DNA of 64,000 nucleotides from Vibrio sp. BS-M-Sm-2 (GTDB lineage Bacteria > Pseudomonadota > Gammaproteobacteria > Enterobacterales > Vibrionaceae), in the NCBI RefSeq assembly GCF_041504345.1, contig NZ_CP167894.1:1798001-1862000 (forward strand). The letters are read 5' to 3'. This document shows, one piece after another, positions 1-7,585 of the stretch (the first letter of the stretch is position 1; every line of letters starts with the position of its first letter). The notes beneath the pieces are model-generated. The model was not told the origin of the DNA and made no database searches. It saw nothing but the letters and a program-made list of their open reading frames with translations. Made by a program: the position numbers and the translations under genes.

Positions 1-769
1 GAGCCAGTACCACTTCGCCCCAGTTACCCTGCTGTTTGTTATCGCCCTTTAGCGCTTGAGTCAGGTTAACCGCTTCACGCGTCATACTCTCATTCAAACG
101 TTGTAGGTTCTTAAGTTCGTGCACTAAGGTATGACGCTCTTTGGCTTCTTGGCTGAAGCTATCGTTCACTTGTTTCTTAAAGCCTTCCAACTGCTCTCTC
201 AATGGAGACAACAAACCTTCTAAGCTCTGCTTATTCTGCTGATCGACCTTGGCAGTTTTACTCTCAAACAATTGGTTCGCTAACAACTCAAACTGCTGCT
301 TAAGTCGAGATTCAGCTTGTTCTAGCAACTGCAGCTTTTCGCTATTGGCGAGGTTTTCTTGATCGTGCCTTGCCTCTTGCTCACGAAGTTCAGCTTCCAA
401 TTCAGACTTGTGATCCTTAAGCACATTGATCTCATCAGCGTACTGCTGGCGCTCTTGCTTTACCGCCTCAAAGTAGCGCAGCTTTTCCATCGCAGCCATC
501 ACCTTACCGTGCGCCTGTTTGAGCTCGAATGCCGCTTTGTCTCGGTCATCATCTAACTCATTGAGTTCTTGTTGCGCCTCTGCAAGTGATGATTTGAGCT
601 GAGATTGCTGAGATTCATGCAACAAACGATCGGACTCTAGCTGCTGTTCGAGCAATCGCTGCTGAAAAGAGAGCTTCTGTTTAATCCACCAACCCACGAC
701 GCCACCGCTGACGAGCGCGCCAGAAATTGCAGCAATAAGCGTTGCCTGATGTTCGATAATCCATTGCAT
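1..769 (-). CDS. rmuC: RmuC family DNA recombination protein, N-terminal part (cut by window edge)
   Basis: The frame opens with ATG at 769 and stays open to base 1, giving about 256 residues. The protein starts MQWIIEHQATLIAAISGALV, a single N-terminal membrane anchor. A long Gln/Glu/Lys-rich coiled coil follows. That is the front half of RmuC, a membrane-tethered predicted nuclease that limits DNA rearrangements at inverted repeats. The catalytic RmuC domain would lie off the left edge. E. coli RmuC is about 475 aa, so roughly half is visible. The assignment rests on the anchor plus coiled-coil layout and on recognition of the N-terminus; without the C-terminal domain it is good but not certain. 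Confidence 0.75.
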   Translation of the reverse strand, partial: MQWIIEHQATLIAAISGALVSGGVVGWWIKQKLSFQQRLLEQQLESDRLLHESQQSQLKSSLAEAQQELNELDDDRDKAAFELKQAHGKVMAAMEKLRYFEAVKQERQQYADEINVLKDHKSELEAELREQEARHDQENLANSEKLQLLEQAESRLKQQFELLANQLFESKTAKVDQQNKQSLEGLLSPLREQLEGFKKQVNDSFSQEAKERHTLVHELKNLQRLNESMTREAVNLTQALKGDNKQQGNWGEVVLA

Positions 770-907
770 GATAATGATTTAGCCTAATTGGAAATAACTC
801 ATTAAATGGTATTTTGATACTGGATAAATGTCCAGTTTGCCGTATTAAAATTCGGCAGATAGACTAGGCGCTCCGTATTCTGTCCCATCAAATTAGAATG
901 AGTTACC

Positions 908-1801
908 ATGAACGAACGTCGTGCCTTAGGCTTTGGCCTTTCCGCAGTATTGCTGTGGTCAACGGTCGCTACTGCTTTTAAGCTGACCCTTGCTGAGTTT
1001 TCACCTATTCAAATGCTGACTATCGCTAGCATTGTGTCGTCGATTGCGCTGATCGCAGTCTGCGCTTTTCAAGGCAAGCTTTCTCAGCTGAGTACAACGT
1101 TCCTTTCAAACCCTTGGTATTACCTGCTGCTTGGCTTGGTTAACCCATTGGCCTATTACCTGATCCTATTCAAAGCCTACGACCTGCTGCCCGCTTCTCA
1201 AGCTCAAGCTATCAACTACAGCTGGGCTATCACGCTAACCTTAATGGCGGCGGTTTTTCTGGGGCAAAAGATTCGTAAGCAAGATTGGATCGCCTGTACT
1301 TTCAGCTATGCGGGTGTGGTAGTTATTGCGACCAAAGGCGATGTGTTAGGCATGCAGTTCGACAGCCCACTCGGTGTGGCACTGGCGCTGCTTTCTACTC
1401 TACTTTGGGCGGGATATTGGATTCTCAACACCAAAAACAAGGCTGACCCAGTGGTTGGCGTGCTGCTTGGTTTCTTAGTTGCATTACCCTTCGCGATCGG
1501 TTTAACCCTTTACGAAGGCGAAAGCTTTAGCCAAATTACGGCGAAGGGTTGGATGGCGGTGACTTACGTTGGTCTGTTCGAGATGGGGATTACCTTTGTA
1601 TTGTGGTTATCAGCACTCAAGCTAACCAACAATACAGCACGTATCAGCAACCTGATTTTTGCCTCGCCATTTATCTCACTGATGCTACTTTCAACCATCA
1701 TTGGTGAAGAGATTCACCCAGCGACACTGTTTGGTTTGGTACTGATCATTGCTGGCTTGGTGATTCAACAGATCAAGTTTTCTAAAAACAAAGCTGCGTA
1801 A
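908..1801 (+). CDS. EamA/DMT-family transporter (10 membrane segments)
   Basis: This 297-aa membrane protein is built from two EamA repeats, each of about five hydrophobic helices, starting MNERRALGFGLSAVLLWST. Members of the drug/metabolite transporter superfamily export amino acids, nucleosides or other metabolites across the inner membrane. The substrate cannot be read from sequence. The polar break near residue 130 (QKIRKQDW) falls between the repeats, as is usual. It is a single-gene unit running towards yhiN, ending in a perfect shared terminator. The family call is firm; function is unknown. Confidence 0.85.
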   Translation: MNERRALGFGLSAVLLWSTVATAFKLTLAEFSPIQMLTIASIVSSIALIAVCAFQGKLSQLSTTFLSNPWYYLLLGLVNPLAYYLILFKAYDLLPASQAQAINYSWAITLTLMAAVFLGQKIRKQDWIACTFSYAGVVVIATKGDVLGMQFDSPLGVALALLSTLLWAGYWILNTKNKADPVVGVLLGFLVALPFAIGLTLYEGESFSQITAKGWMAVTYVGLFEMGITFVLWLSALKLTNNTARISNLIFASPFISLMLLSTIIGEEIHPATLFGLVLIIAGLVIQQIKFSKNKAA

Positions 1802-1871
1802 ATAAGAGCCAAAAGACTCGATTGATCGCGAAAACCATCAATTTAGTTACCTTTAACGCTAAACTAGATAC

Positions 1872-1903
1872 AAAAATGGCGAGCCGTATGACTCGCCATT
1901 TTT
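1872..1903. terminator. Bidirectional Rho-independent terminator between the EamA gene and yhiN
   Basis: A perfect 12-bp stem (aaaaatggcgag / ctcgccattttt) closes an 8-nt loop and carries T-runs on both strands. It sits between two convergent genes and can serve both. Confidence 0.85.
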
Positions 1904-1929
1904 ATGTAATTTAAAATCTATGGGAAAAC

Positions 1930-3123
1930 TTAAACCCACTGTCCCGCAGCAAAACCTGAGCTCCAACACCATTGGAAGTTATAGCCTCCAAGCCAACCTG
2001 TTACGTCCATTACTTCACCGATGAAGTAGAGGCCGGAGACGCTCTTACACTCCATGGTTTTTGAAGATAAGTGATTGGTGTCCACACCGCCTAGAGTCAC
2101 TTCGGCCGTTCGATAACCTTCAGTGCCGTTTGGCGCAATTTTCCAGTTCTCTAGGTGCTCAACAATACCACTAAGTTGCTTTTCATTGAACTGCTTAAGC
2201 GGTTTGTCTTCCAGCTCTTTACGGTCAATCAACACTTCCACAAAACGCTTCGGCAGTGCTTTCGCCAAAGTATTTTTCAAACTCTGATTTGGGTGCTTCT
2301 CGCGAGAATTGGCCAGCAACTCAGCCACATCCACTTCAGGTACTAGATTAATCGAAACCGATTGACCCGCTTTCCAGAACGAAGAAATTTGCAGTACTGA
2401 AGGACCAGATAAGCCGCGGTGAGTAAACAGCAACGCTTCTTTGAACAAGGTTCCATCTTGCGCCGTGATCTCAGCAGGAATTGCGATACCAGAAAGCTCT
2501 GCGAAATCTTCTTTGTCTTCTTTATGCAGCGTGAATGGTACTAGCCCCGCCGTAGTCGGCATTACAGACAAACCAAATTGCTCAGCAATCTTATAGCCAA
2601 ATGGCGTTGCGCCCAGCTTAGGCATCGACAAACCACCAGTCGCTACCACCAATGAGTCACATTCAACTTGGTCGGTATTGAGGTGCATCTGGAAGCCAGC
2701 GTCTGTTTTTTCGATGGAGTGAACATCACAACGGTAGCGTTGTTCGACTTTCGCTTGCTTACACTCGTCAAGCAACATGCTCACAATGTCTTTTGCGGTG
2801 TGGTCATTCACACAGAACAATTGGCCGTGATCGCGCTCTTCGAACTCAATACCGTACTTGCTCACCATCGAGATGAAATCCCAGTTGGTGTATTGAGATA
2901 AGGCTGATTTCACGAAGTGAGAGTTGTTACACAGGAAGTTGTTTGCTGAAACATCGTAGTTAGTGAAGTTACAACGGCCGCCACCTGAGATTAAAATTTT
3001 TCTGCCTGGCTTTTTCGCATGATCAACCACCAGCACTCGTCGGCCACGTTTACCAGCTTCCGCAGCACACATTAAGCCTGCGGCGCCCGCACCAATTACG
3101 ATTACATCAAATTTTTCACTCAT
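1930..3123 (-). CDS. yhiN: HI0933/YhiN-family FAD-dependent oxidoreductase
   Basis: This 397-aa flavoprotein opens with a Rossmann dinucleotide-binding motif (VIVIGAGAAGLMCAAEAGKR), followed by the family signature GRKILISGGGRCNFTN at about residues 41-56. A second conserved block near the C-terminus (GLYFIGEVMDVTGWLGGYNF) binds the FAD. These are the hallmarks of the HI0933/YhiN family (also called BaiN-like), cytosolic flavoproteins of uncertain substrate. It is convergent with the EamA gene. Length and motifs are complete, so the gene looks intact. The exact reaction is not known from sequence. Confidence 0.88.
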   Translation of the reverse strand: MSEKFDVIVIGAGAAGLMCAAEAGKRGRRVLVVDHAKKPGRKILISGGGRCNFTNYDVSANNFLCNNSHFVKSALSQYTNWDFISMVSKYGIEFEERDHGQLFCVNDHTAKDIVSMLLDECKQAKVEQRYRCDVHSIEKTDAGFQMHLNTDQVECDSLVVATGGLSMPKLGATPFGYKIAEQFGLSVMPTTAGLVPFTLHKEDKEDFAELSGIAIPAEITAQDGTLFKEALLFTHRGLSGPSVLQISSFWKAGQSVSINLVPEVDVAELLANSREKHPNQSLKNTLAKALPKRFVEVLIDRKELEDKPLKQFNEKQLSGIVEHLENWKIAPNGTEGYRTAEVTLGGVDTNHLSSKTMECKSVSGLYFIGEVMDVTGWLGGYNFQWCWSSGFAAGQWV

Positions 3124-3183
3124 GTGGTTCTGCTTTTCTTCACTTTTGCAACCCGAGTACGCCCTGTTCTCGAAATGCCATCA

Positions 3184-3216
3184 ATAAAAAAGGATGTGCA
3201 TAAACAGCACATCCTT
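3184..3216 (-). terminator. Terminator downstream of uspB
   Basis: The stem aaggatgtgc / gcacatcctt has a 7-nt loop. On the minus strand it is followed by TTTTTTATT. It lies about 160 bp past the uspB stop, between uspB and the start of yhiN. Confidence 0.75.
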
Positions 3217-3373
3217 ACTAATTGCTCGCTATTTTAGCGGCAATTTTAAACTTTGCAATTGGTGTTCAATTGTACAATTTGTAGACAGCAGCAAAACCAC
3301 TATTTGGCTTAGCGAACCAACAACCGTAGTTTTACACCAAAAACTAAGTTCTACTTCACACGTGCTAAATGAC

Positions 3374-3697
3374 TTAGACGATGAAAGAAGCCAGCAACGT
3401 TACACCCAGCAGGGCGGAAGAGAGTATGAATAACTTTCTCACACGATCGCACTTCGCAGTAAACACTTCATCGTGATGATGGTGATACTCTTTGCTTTTG
3501 ATGTAGCTAAACAAGCGAACCTGTTTGGTCATATTGCCATGGGTTGTGAAAAAACCGCCTCCGTCTACTTGTTGATAAAGCAGAGGATGCGCTTCTCGCA
3601 TAATATAAATGAGCGTTCTTAGCGCAGTAAAATAACGCGCCCAGTTCACGCAAGTCACAACCATTAGTGCAAATAGAATAGTGTCGCCGCTGATCAT
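3374..3697 (-). CDS. uspB: Universal stress protein B (inner-membrane)
   Basis: This 107-aa protein has one hydrophobic helix at each end ([20 protein letters not shown] and [19 protein letters not shown]) around a basic, histidine-rich middle (YHHHHDE). That matches UspB, a predicted two-span inner-membrane protein of about 111 aa that is induced in stationary phase under RpoS in E. coli. The neighbours support it: ftnA lies 69 bp upstream and uspA is divergent beyond that, an arrangement close to the uspB/uspA pair of enterics. Its biochemical role is unknown. Confidence 0.85.
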   Translation of the reverse strand: MISGDTILFALMVVTCVNWARYFTALRTLIYIMREAHPLLYQQVDGGGFFTTHGNMTKQVRLFSYIKSKEYHHHHDEVFTAKCDRVRKLFILSSALLGVTLLASFIV

Positions 3698-3765
3698 CCT
3701 TTCCTCCCTACATCTTCATAAGAAAACTCAAAAGAAAAAGATAATCAGTGTCTTTCTCGTACTAC

Positions 3766-4293
3766 CTAAACGGCAGGAGCTTCCATAATTGAAGATGAAC
3801 CATCTTTTGCCAATTGCGCTAGGTCTTTATCAATAAAGAACAGTGCTTTACCGTCTTCACCAACAAGTTCTAGCTTATCCAATACACCTTTAAACAACTT
3901 CTCTTCTTCGTGTTGCTCTGCAACGTACCATTGCAGGAAGTTAAAGGTTGAGTAGTCTTGTGTGCTGAAAGCAACGTGAGCCAGTTTGTTGATCTTTTCA
4001 GTAATCATCTGCTCATGTTCATAAGTTTCACGGAACACTGCGCCAAGGCTTTCGAATTCGTGTTTTGGTGCTTCAATCGCACCCAGAATTGGCATTGCAC
4101 CTGTTTCGCTTACGTAAGTGAAAAGACGTTGCATATGTTCCATTTCTTCTACTGCATGAACACGCAGAAACTCTGCTGCACCTTCAAATCCTTTGTCTTC
4201 ACACCAAGCACTCATTTGTAAGTATAGATTGGATGAGAAAAATTCTAGGTTAATTTGATCATTCAGTTGCTCAACCATAGTTTTTGACAGCAT
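3766..4293 (-). CDS. ftnA: Non-heme ferritin, iron storage
   Basis: This 175-aa protein starts [20 protein letters not shown] and has the four-helix bundle of bacterial FtnA. The ferroxidase residues are visible: Glu17 in [11 protein letters not shown], the pair in HAVEEMEHM (about 46-54) and the later Glu/Gln residues in [14 protein letters not shown]. FtnA assembles into 24-mers that oxidise Fe2+ and store it as a mineral in the cytosol. The length is normal for the family. It lies between uspB and the divergent uspA, linking iron storage to stationary-phase stress genes. Confidence 0.93.
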   Translation of the reverse strand: MLSKTMVEQLNDQINLEFFSSNLYLQMSAWCEDKGFEGAAEFLRVHAVEEMEHMQRLFTYVSETGAMPILGAIEAPKHEFESLGAVFRETYEHEQMITEKINKLAHVAFSTQDYSTFNFLQWYVAEQHEEEKLFKGVLDKLELVGEDGKALFFIDKDLAQLAKDGSSSIMEAPAV

Positions 4294-4482
4294 TTAAGAC
4301 TCCTAATTACATCCTCAATTTTCTCTACTATATCACTATTTAATGAATATCTCGCAGGCCATTAGTTAACCAATATTTCGAGCTGTCATTACGCAAGACA
4401 GTGGATATGAGATCACTTCAGCAAAAAAAGCCATCGCATAGTGCTAATCTTTAAACAGACAATGAATAAAGGAGGTAGCGAT

Positions 4483-4917
4483 ATGAGTTACAAACATATT
4501 TTGGTCGCAGTCGATTTATCAGAAGACAGCAAATTAATTGTGGATAAAGCGGTAGCATTGGCAAAGCCATTGGAAGCCAAAGTCTCTTTTATCCATATCG
4601 ATATTAACTACGCAGAGCTCTACACTGGCCTGATTGATATCAACATGGCCGAAACCCAGCACAACGCGATGGAAGCGTCTCGTATTCAGCTGCAAAATTT
4701 TGCGGAGCACGCTCAATACCCGATCACCCATACCCTCGTTGGCAGTGGTGATTTAAGTCATGAACTGTGTGACACCATCAACGAGTTCAATGTTGACCTC
4801 GTGGTTTGTGGTCACCATCAAGACTTTTGGAGTAAGCTGCTTTCTTCAACACGACAACTGATCAACGCGTCTCCGGTTGATATGCTGGTCGTGCCTCTAA
4901 GAGATTCAGAAGACTAA
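4483..4917 (+). CDS. uspA: Universal stress protein A
   Basis: The start at 4483 is fixed by a strong ribosome site, aaaggagg at 4468-4475, seven bases upstream; the frame extends further upstream but without such a site. The 144-aa product starts MSYKHILVAVDLSEDSKLIV and ends VDMLVVPLRDSED, the typical alpha/beta UspA fold. The key residues are Asp at the end of strand 1 and the late VVCGHH...LL...S block. UspA is a cytosolic dimer made in growth arrest and many stresses. It is divergent from ftnA, with 189 bp between the starts. Confidence 0.9.
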   Translation: MSYKHILVAVDLSEDSKLIVDKAVALAKPLEAKVSFIHIDINYAELYTGLIDINMAETQHNAMEASRIQLQNFAEHAQYPITHTLVGSGDLSHELCDTINEFNVDLVVCGHHQDFWSKLLSSTRQLINASPVDMLVVPLRDSED

Positions 4918-4969
4918 TGATTTAAGGTTAGGTAACATACAGCTCATATCTTATTAACGAAGTTTTACT

Positions 4970-5848
4970 ATGAGCTATTTAGCTGGTGTTACCCTCCTAT
5001 GGGCCTTCTCCTTTAGCCTGATCGGCGTTTACCTTGCGGGTCAGGTTGACTCTTGGTTCTCTGTTTTAATGCGTGTTGCCCTTGCTGGCGTCGTATTTCT
5101 TCCTTTTCTAAAGTTTCGCGGCATATCGCGTAAGCTGATCGCTAAATTGATGGCAATTGGTGGTATCCAGCTTGGCCTAATGTACTGCTTCTACTATCAG
5201 TCTTTCTTACTGCTGTCCGTTCCTGAAGTCCTTTTATTTACGGTTTTCACACCAATTTACGTCACCCTGATTTATGACTTTCTTAAAGGGCAATTCTCTC
5301 CGTGGTACTTAGTGACAGCTGCAATTGCGGTATTGGGCGCGGTATTCATTAAATTCGCAGGCATCAACGAAAACTTTTTAGTTGGCTTCCTTGTCGTACA
5401 AGGCGCGAACCTCTGTTTTGCTATCGGTCAGGTGGGCTACAAAGTGGTGATGGAGAAAGAATCGACCGAGTTACCTCAGCGAACAGTATTTGGTTACTTC
5501 TACCTAGGGGCGTTATGCGTCGCGTCGGTTGCTTTCATGCTGCTGGGCAACCCCGAAAAACTACCAACCACAACACTTCAATGGGGAATCCTGATCTACC
5601 TTGGCTTGATTGCCTCGGGATTGGGTTACTTTATGTGGAATAAAGGCGCGTGCATGGTGAATGCTGGTGCGCTAGCGGTGATGAACAATGCATTAGTGCC
5701 TGCGGGCCTTGTGGTGAATATCCTGATTTGGAACAGAGATGTCGATTTAGTTCGATTGTCTATTGGTGGTGCTGTTATCTTGTTCTCTCTATTCGTCAAT
5801 GAGACGTGGGTGAAGAAGCGCGTTGCAAGATCCGCAAGCAACGCCTAA
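4970..5848 (+). CDS. EamA/DMT-family transporter (carboxylate/amino-acid exporter-like)
   Basis: This 292-aa protein has ten hydrophobic helices in two EamA repeats, starting MSYLAGVTLLWAFSFSLIGVY, and a short basic tail (VKKRVARSASNA). The inner repeat carries the usual QVGYKVVM turn near residue 160. It follows uspA by 52 bp on the same strand, so it may share read-through, but the next gene is convergent and a strong terminator closes the unit. The substrate is unknown. It is not a close copy of the first EamA gene in this window. Confidence 0.83.
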   Translation: MSYLAGVTLLWAFSFSLIGVYLAGQVDSWFSVLMRVALAGVVFLPFLKFRGISRKLIAKLMAIGGIQLGLMYCFYYQSFLLLSVPEVLLFTVFTPIYVTLIYDFLKGQFSPWYLVTAAIAVLGAVFIKFAGINENFLVGFLVVQGANLCFAIGQVGYKVVMEKESTELPQRTVFGYFYLGALCVASVAFMLLGNPEKLPTTTLQWGILIYLGLIASGLGYFMWNKGACMVNAGALAVMNNALVPAGLVVNILIWNRDVDLVRLSIGGAVILFSLFVNETWVKKRVARSASNA

Positions 5849-5895
5849 CTGCTTTCAATGAGCTGCATGAGTTAGCTCGGATAACCCCAAAAAGC

Positions 5896-5923
5896 AAAAG
5901 AGCGACCTTAGGTCGCTCTTTTT
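5896..5923. terminator. Bidirectional terminator after the second EamA gene
   Basis: A 12-bp perfect stem (aaaagagcgacc / ggtcgctctttt) has the 3-nt loop tta and T-tracts on both sides. It serves the plus-strand transporter and the convergent 5961-6551 gene. Confidence 0.85.
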
Positions 5924-5960
5924 AAATCATCGCGGTAGCAACAAACCATTCAAATCAACT

Positions 5961-6551
5961 TCAGTGGATGTGATTGTGGCTCACTACCTGAGTCTTGGTT
6001 TCAGTGAAGGCAACGTCATCAAGTTGTAGGTTGATGCGTTCAAGATCACTTTCCAGTTTCTGACTTTTCTTAAACAGCTTTTGCTGCTTCTTAATCATCT
6101 TCACTAACTTTTTGTTGTATTTCTCTTGTTTCTTTGCCGCTTTCTTCGCACGCTTGAGTTCTGCTTTCTCATCACCACTCGCCTTCGCCATCAGTTTTTT
6201 CAGCTTGGCTTTTTTCTGTACTGCTTCTTTTTTTGCAAGATGAGGGGCAATATCAGCAGCGGCTGGATCGAATATTTGCACGCTACGCTCAATTGACTCG
6301 TTGATTTCCGCGAGCGATAGCTCAGGTACAGGTAATGTTTCCGCTAACAGGCCGCATGCTGCCTTCTCTTCTACAGGCTTGTTCTGACAACCAAGAGGTG
6401 GAATTGCTGTTGGTTTGCATAGATTAGCTTGATCCGCCGAAGAACGAGCACAAGAACGACACACAAACTTAGGTTCAGTAACCAAGCTGTGGATCTCGCC
6501 CAAGTGTTCAGTGATATCTCGACGGTTTAACTTACAAAAGCGTTTAGCCAT
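5961..6551 (-). CDS. Conserved hypothetical: Cys-motif N-terminus, Lys-rich coiled coil, His tail
   Basis: I do not recognise a characterised family. The 196-aa product has an N-terminal part with paired cysteines (VCRSCARS, then CKPTAIPPLGCQ and AACG), which could hold a metal. From about residue 105 to 180 it is an extremely Lys/Glu/Ala-rich coiled coil (AKKEAVQKKAKLKKL, ELKRAKKAAKKQEKY). It ends VVSHNHIH, a histidine tail. It is a single gene between convergent and co-directional neighbours. A Fur-like palindrome lies 14 bp before the ATG, so iron or metal control is possible. Function is not inferred beyond metal binding as a hypothesis. Confidence 0.7.
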   Translation of the reverse strand: MAKRFCKLNRRDITEHLGEIHSLVTEPKFVCRSCARSSADQANLCKPTAIPPLGCQNKPVEEKAACGLLAETLPVPELSLAEINESIERSVQIFDPAAADIAPHLAKKEAVQKKAKLKKLMAKASGDEKAELKRAKKAAKKQEKYNKKLVKMIKKQQKLFKKSQKLESDLERINLQLDDVAFTETKTQVVSHNHIH

Positions 6552-6564
6552 GCTACAACTCCAG

Positions 6565-6587
6565 CTAAGAATAATAATGATTCTTAG
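6565..6587. promoter_or_regulatory. Fur-like palindrome upstream of the Cys/Lys-rich protein gene
   Basis: An inverted repeat ctaagaat-N7-attcttag surrounds an AT-rich centre with aataatgatt, resembling half of a Fur box. It lies just upstream of the ATG at 6551. The match to the Fur consensus is partial. Confidence 0.35.
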
Positions 6588-6670
6588 TTAGATATACATC
6601 CGTAACGCGACTATCGCAAGTGTTAAATGGCATTTTATCGTATTTATGACGGGAAATTTTCTTAGCGTGT

Positions 6671-6710
6671 CTCTAAGTTATTGATGCTTTATCTAAGTCA
6701 TTGATGCTTT
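6671..6710. repeat. 20-bp imperfect tandem duplication at the end of rsmJ
   Basis: The units 6671-6690 and 6691-6710 differ at two of 20 positions (ctctaagttattgatgcttt versus atctaagtcattgatgcttt). The duplication copies the last codons and the stop of the rsmJ reading frame. Confidence 0.85.
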
Positions 6711-7485
6711 CACATACACATCAAAACGATTCTTTTTGGTTTCGATCGCCATGCTCGGCTTTTGCTCGTGTAACCAAGCCGCATAATCGGGTCTTTTAAC
6801 CACAACTCGCTCTCGATGCCAACTTCATCGCCGGTTCAAATAGACCATCAGCATCCAGATCCGCACCCACTAAAGATTGGAATACGCGCATCTCTTTTTT
6901 GACCAAAGCTGATTTCTTTTTGTTCTCAGGGTGTGGGTACATTGGATCGAGGTACACCACATCAGGCTGTTCAAAATTAGGATCGTTACTAAGCTTATCC
7001 AACGCATCATGGCTCGAAGCGTGAATCAACGTCATACGTTCGCTTACCCAACAACCAATATCAGGGTCTTGCTGTGCACGCTGTAATCCATCATCAAGCA
7101 GCGCTGCCACAACAGGATGACGCTCGACCATTTGCACCTTACAACCTAGAGAAGCCAATACAAATGCATCACGCCCTAAGCCAGCCGTACCATCAAGAAT
7201 GGTTGGCGTAGCCCCTTTATTCAAACCTGCCGCCTTAGCGATTGCCTGACCTTTACCGCCACCAAATTTACGTCGATGACCAACCGCACCGCCAACTAAA
7301 TCAACGAAGATAGCACCTAACTTGGGTTCGTCTACTTTGCGTAGCTCAAGTCGTTCGCTAGTCAGCACCAAAGCAAATTCGCTGCTTTCATCGTGAGATA
7401 AATTCCAACGGGTCGCTAAGTCATTCAGATGATCGATTTGTGTAGCATCTTCGCAAATCAGTTGTAGTTGCAAGGTCGTCTCCAA
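6693..7485 (-). pseudogene. rsmJ: 16S rRNA m2G1516 methyltransferase RsmJ, frameshifted near its C-terminus
   Basis: The frame from ATG 7485 encodes RsmJ: SAM-binding block [20 protein letters not shown] and catalytic-type motif [13 protein letters not shown]. RsmJ methylates G1516 of 16S rRNA. At about 6808-6815 the frame leaves the family sequence and stops at 6796 (ending KLASRASCG). Shifting by one base recovers the expected tail [19 protein letters not shown] and continues to a stop at 6693-6695. The span of 793 nt is one base more than a multiple of three, so one extra base is present. The catalytic part is intact, so the truncated product of 229 aa may or may not work. A sequencing error is a real alternative. 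Confidence 0.8.
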
Positions 7486-7509
7486 CAGACAGTAGTATTC
7501 AAAACAAAA

Positions 7510-7536
7510 GAGGCAACCAGTTTACCTGATCGCCTC
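7510..7536 (-). terminator. Terminator of the GGDEF-EAL gene
   Basis: Read on the minus strand, an 11-bp stem with G-T pairs (gaggcgatcag / ctggttgcctc) has a 5-nt loop and is followed by TTTTGTTTTG. It lies between the end of the sensor gene and the start of rsmJ. Confidence 0.65.
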
Positions 7537-7585
7537 AACAATACATATTAGCGGTGCAAAGTAATCCCAGCTAAAGTCGGCTTAC

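Noticed and set aside
6790..6830. Programmed frameshift in rsmJ
   Set aside because: No slippery heptamer or stimulatory structure is seen at the shift, and RsmJ is a single-frame gene in the family. An indel or sequencing error is more likely.
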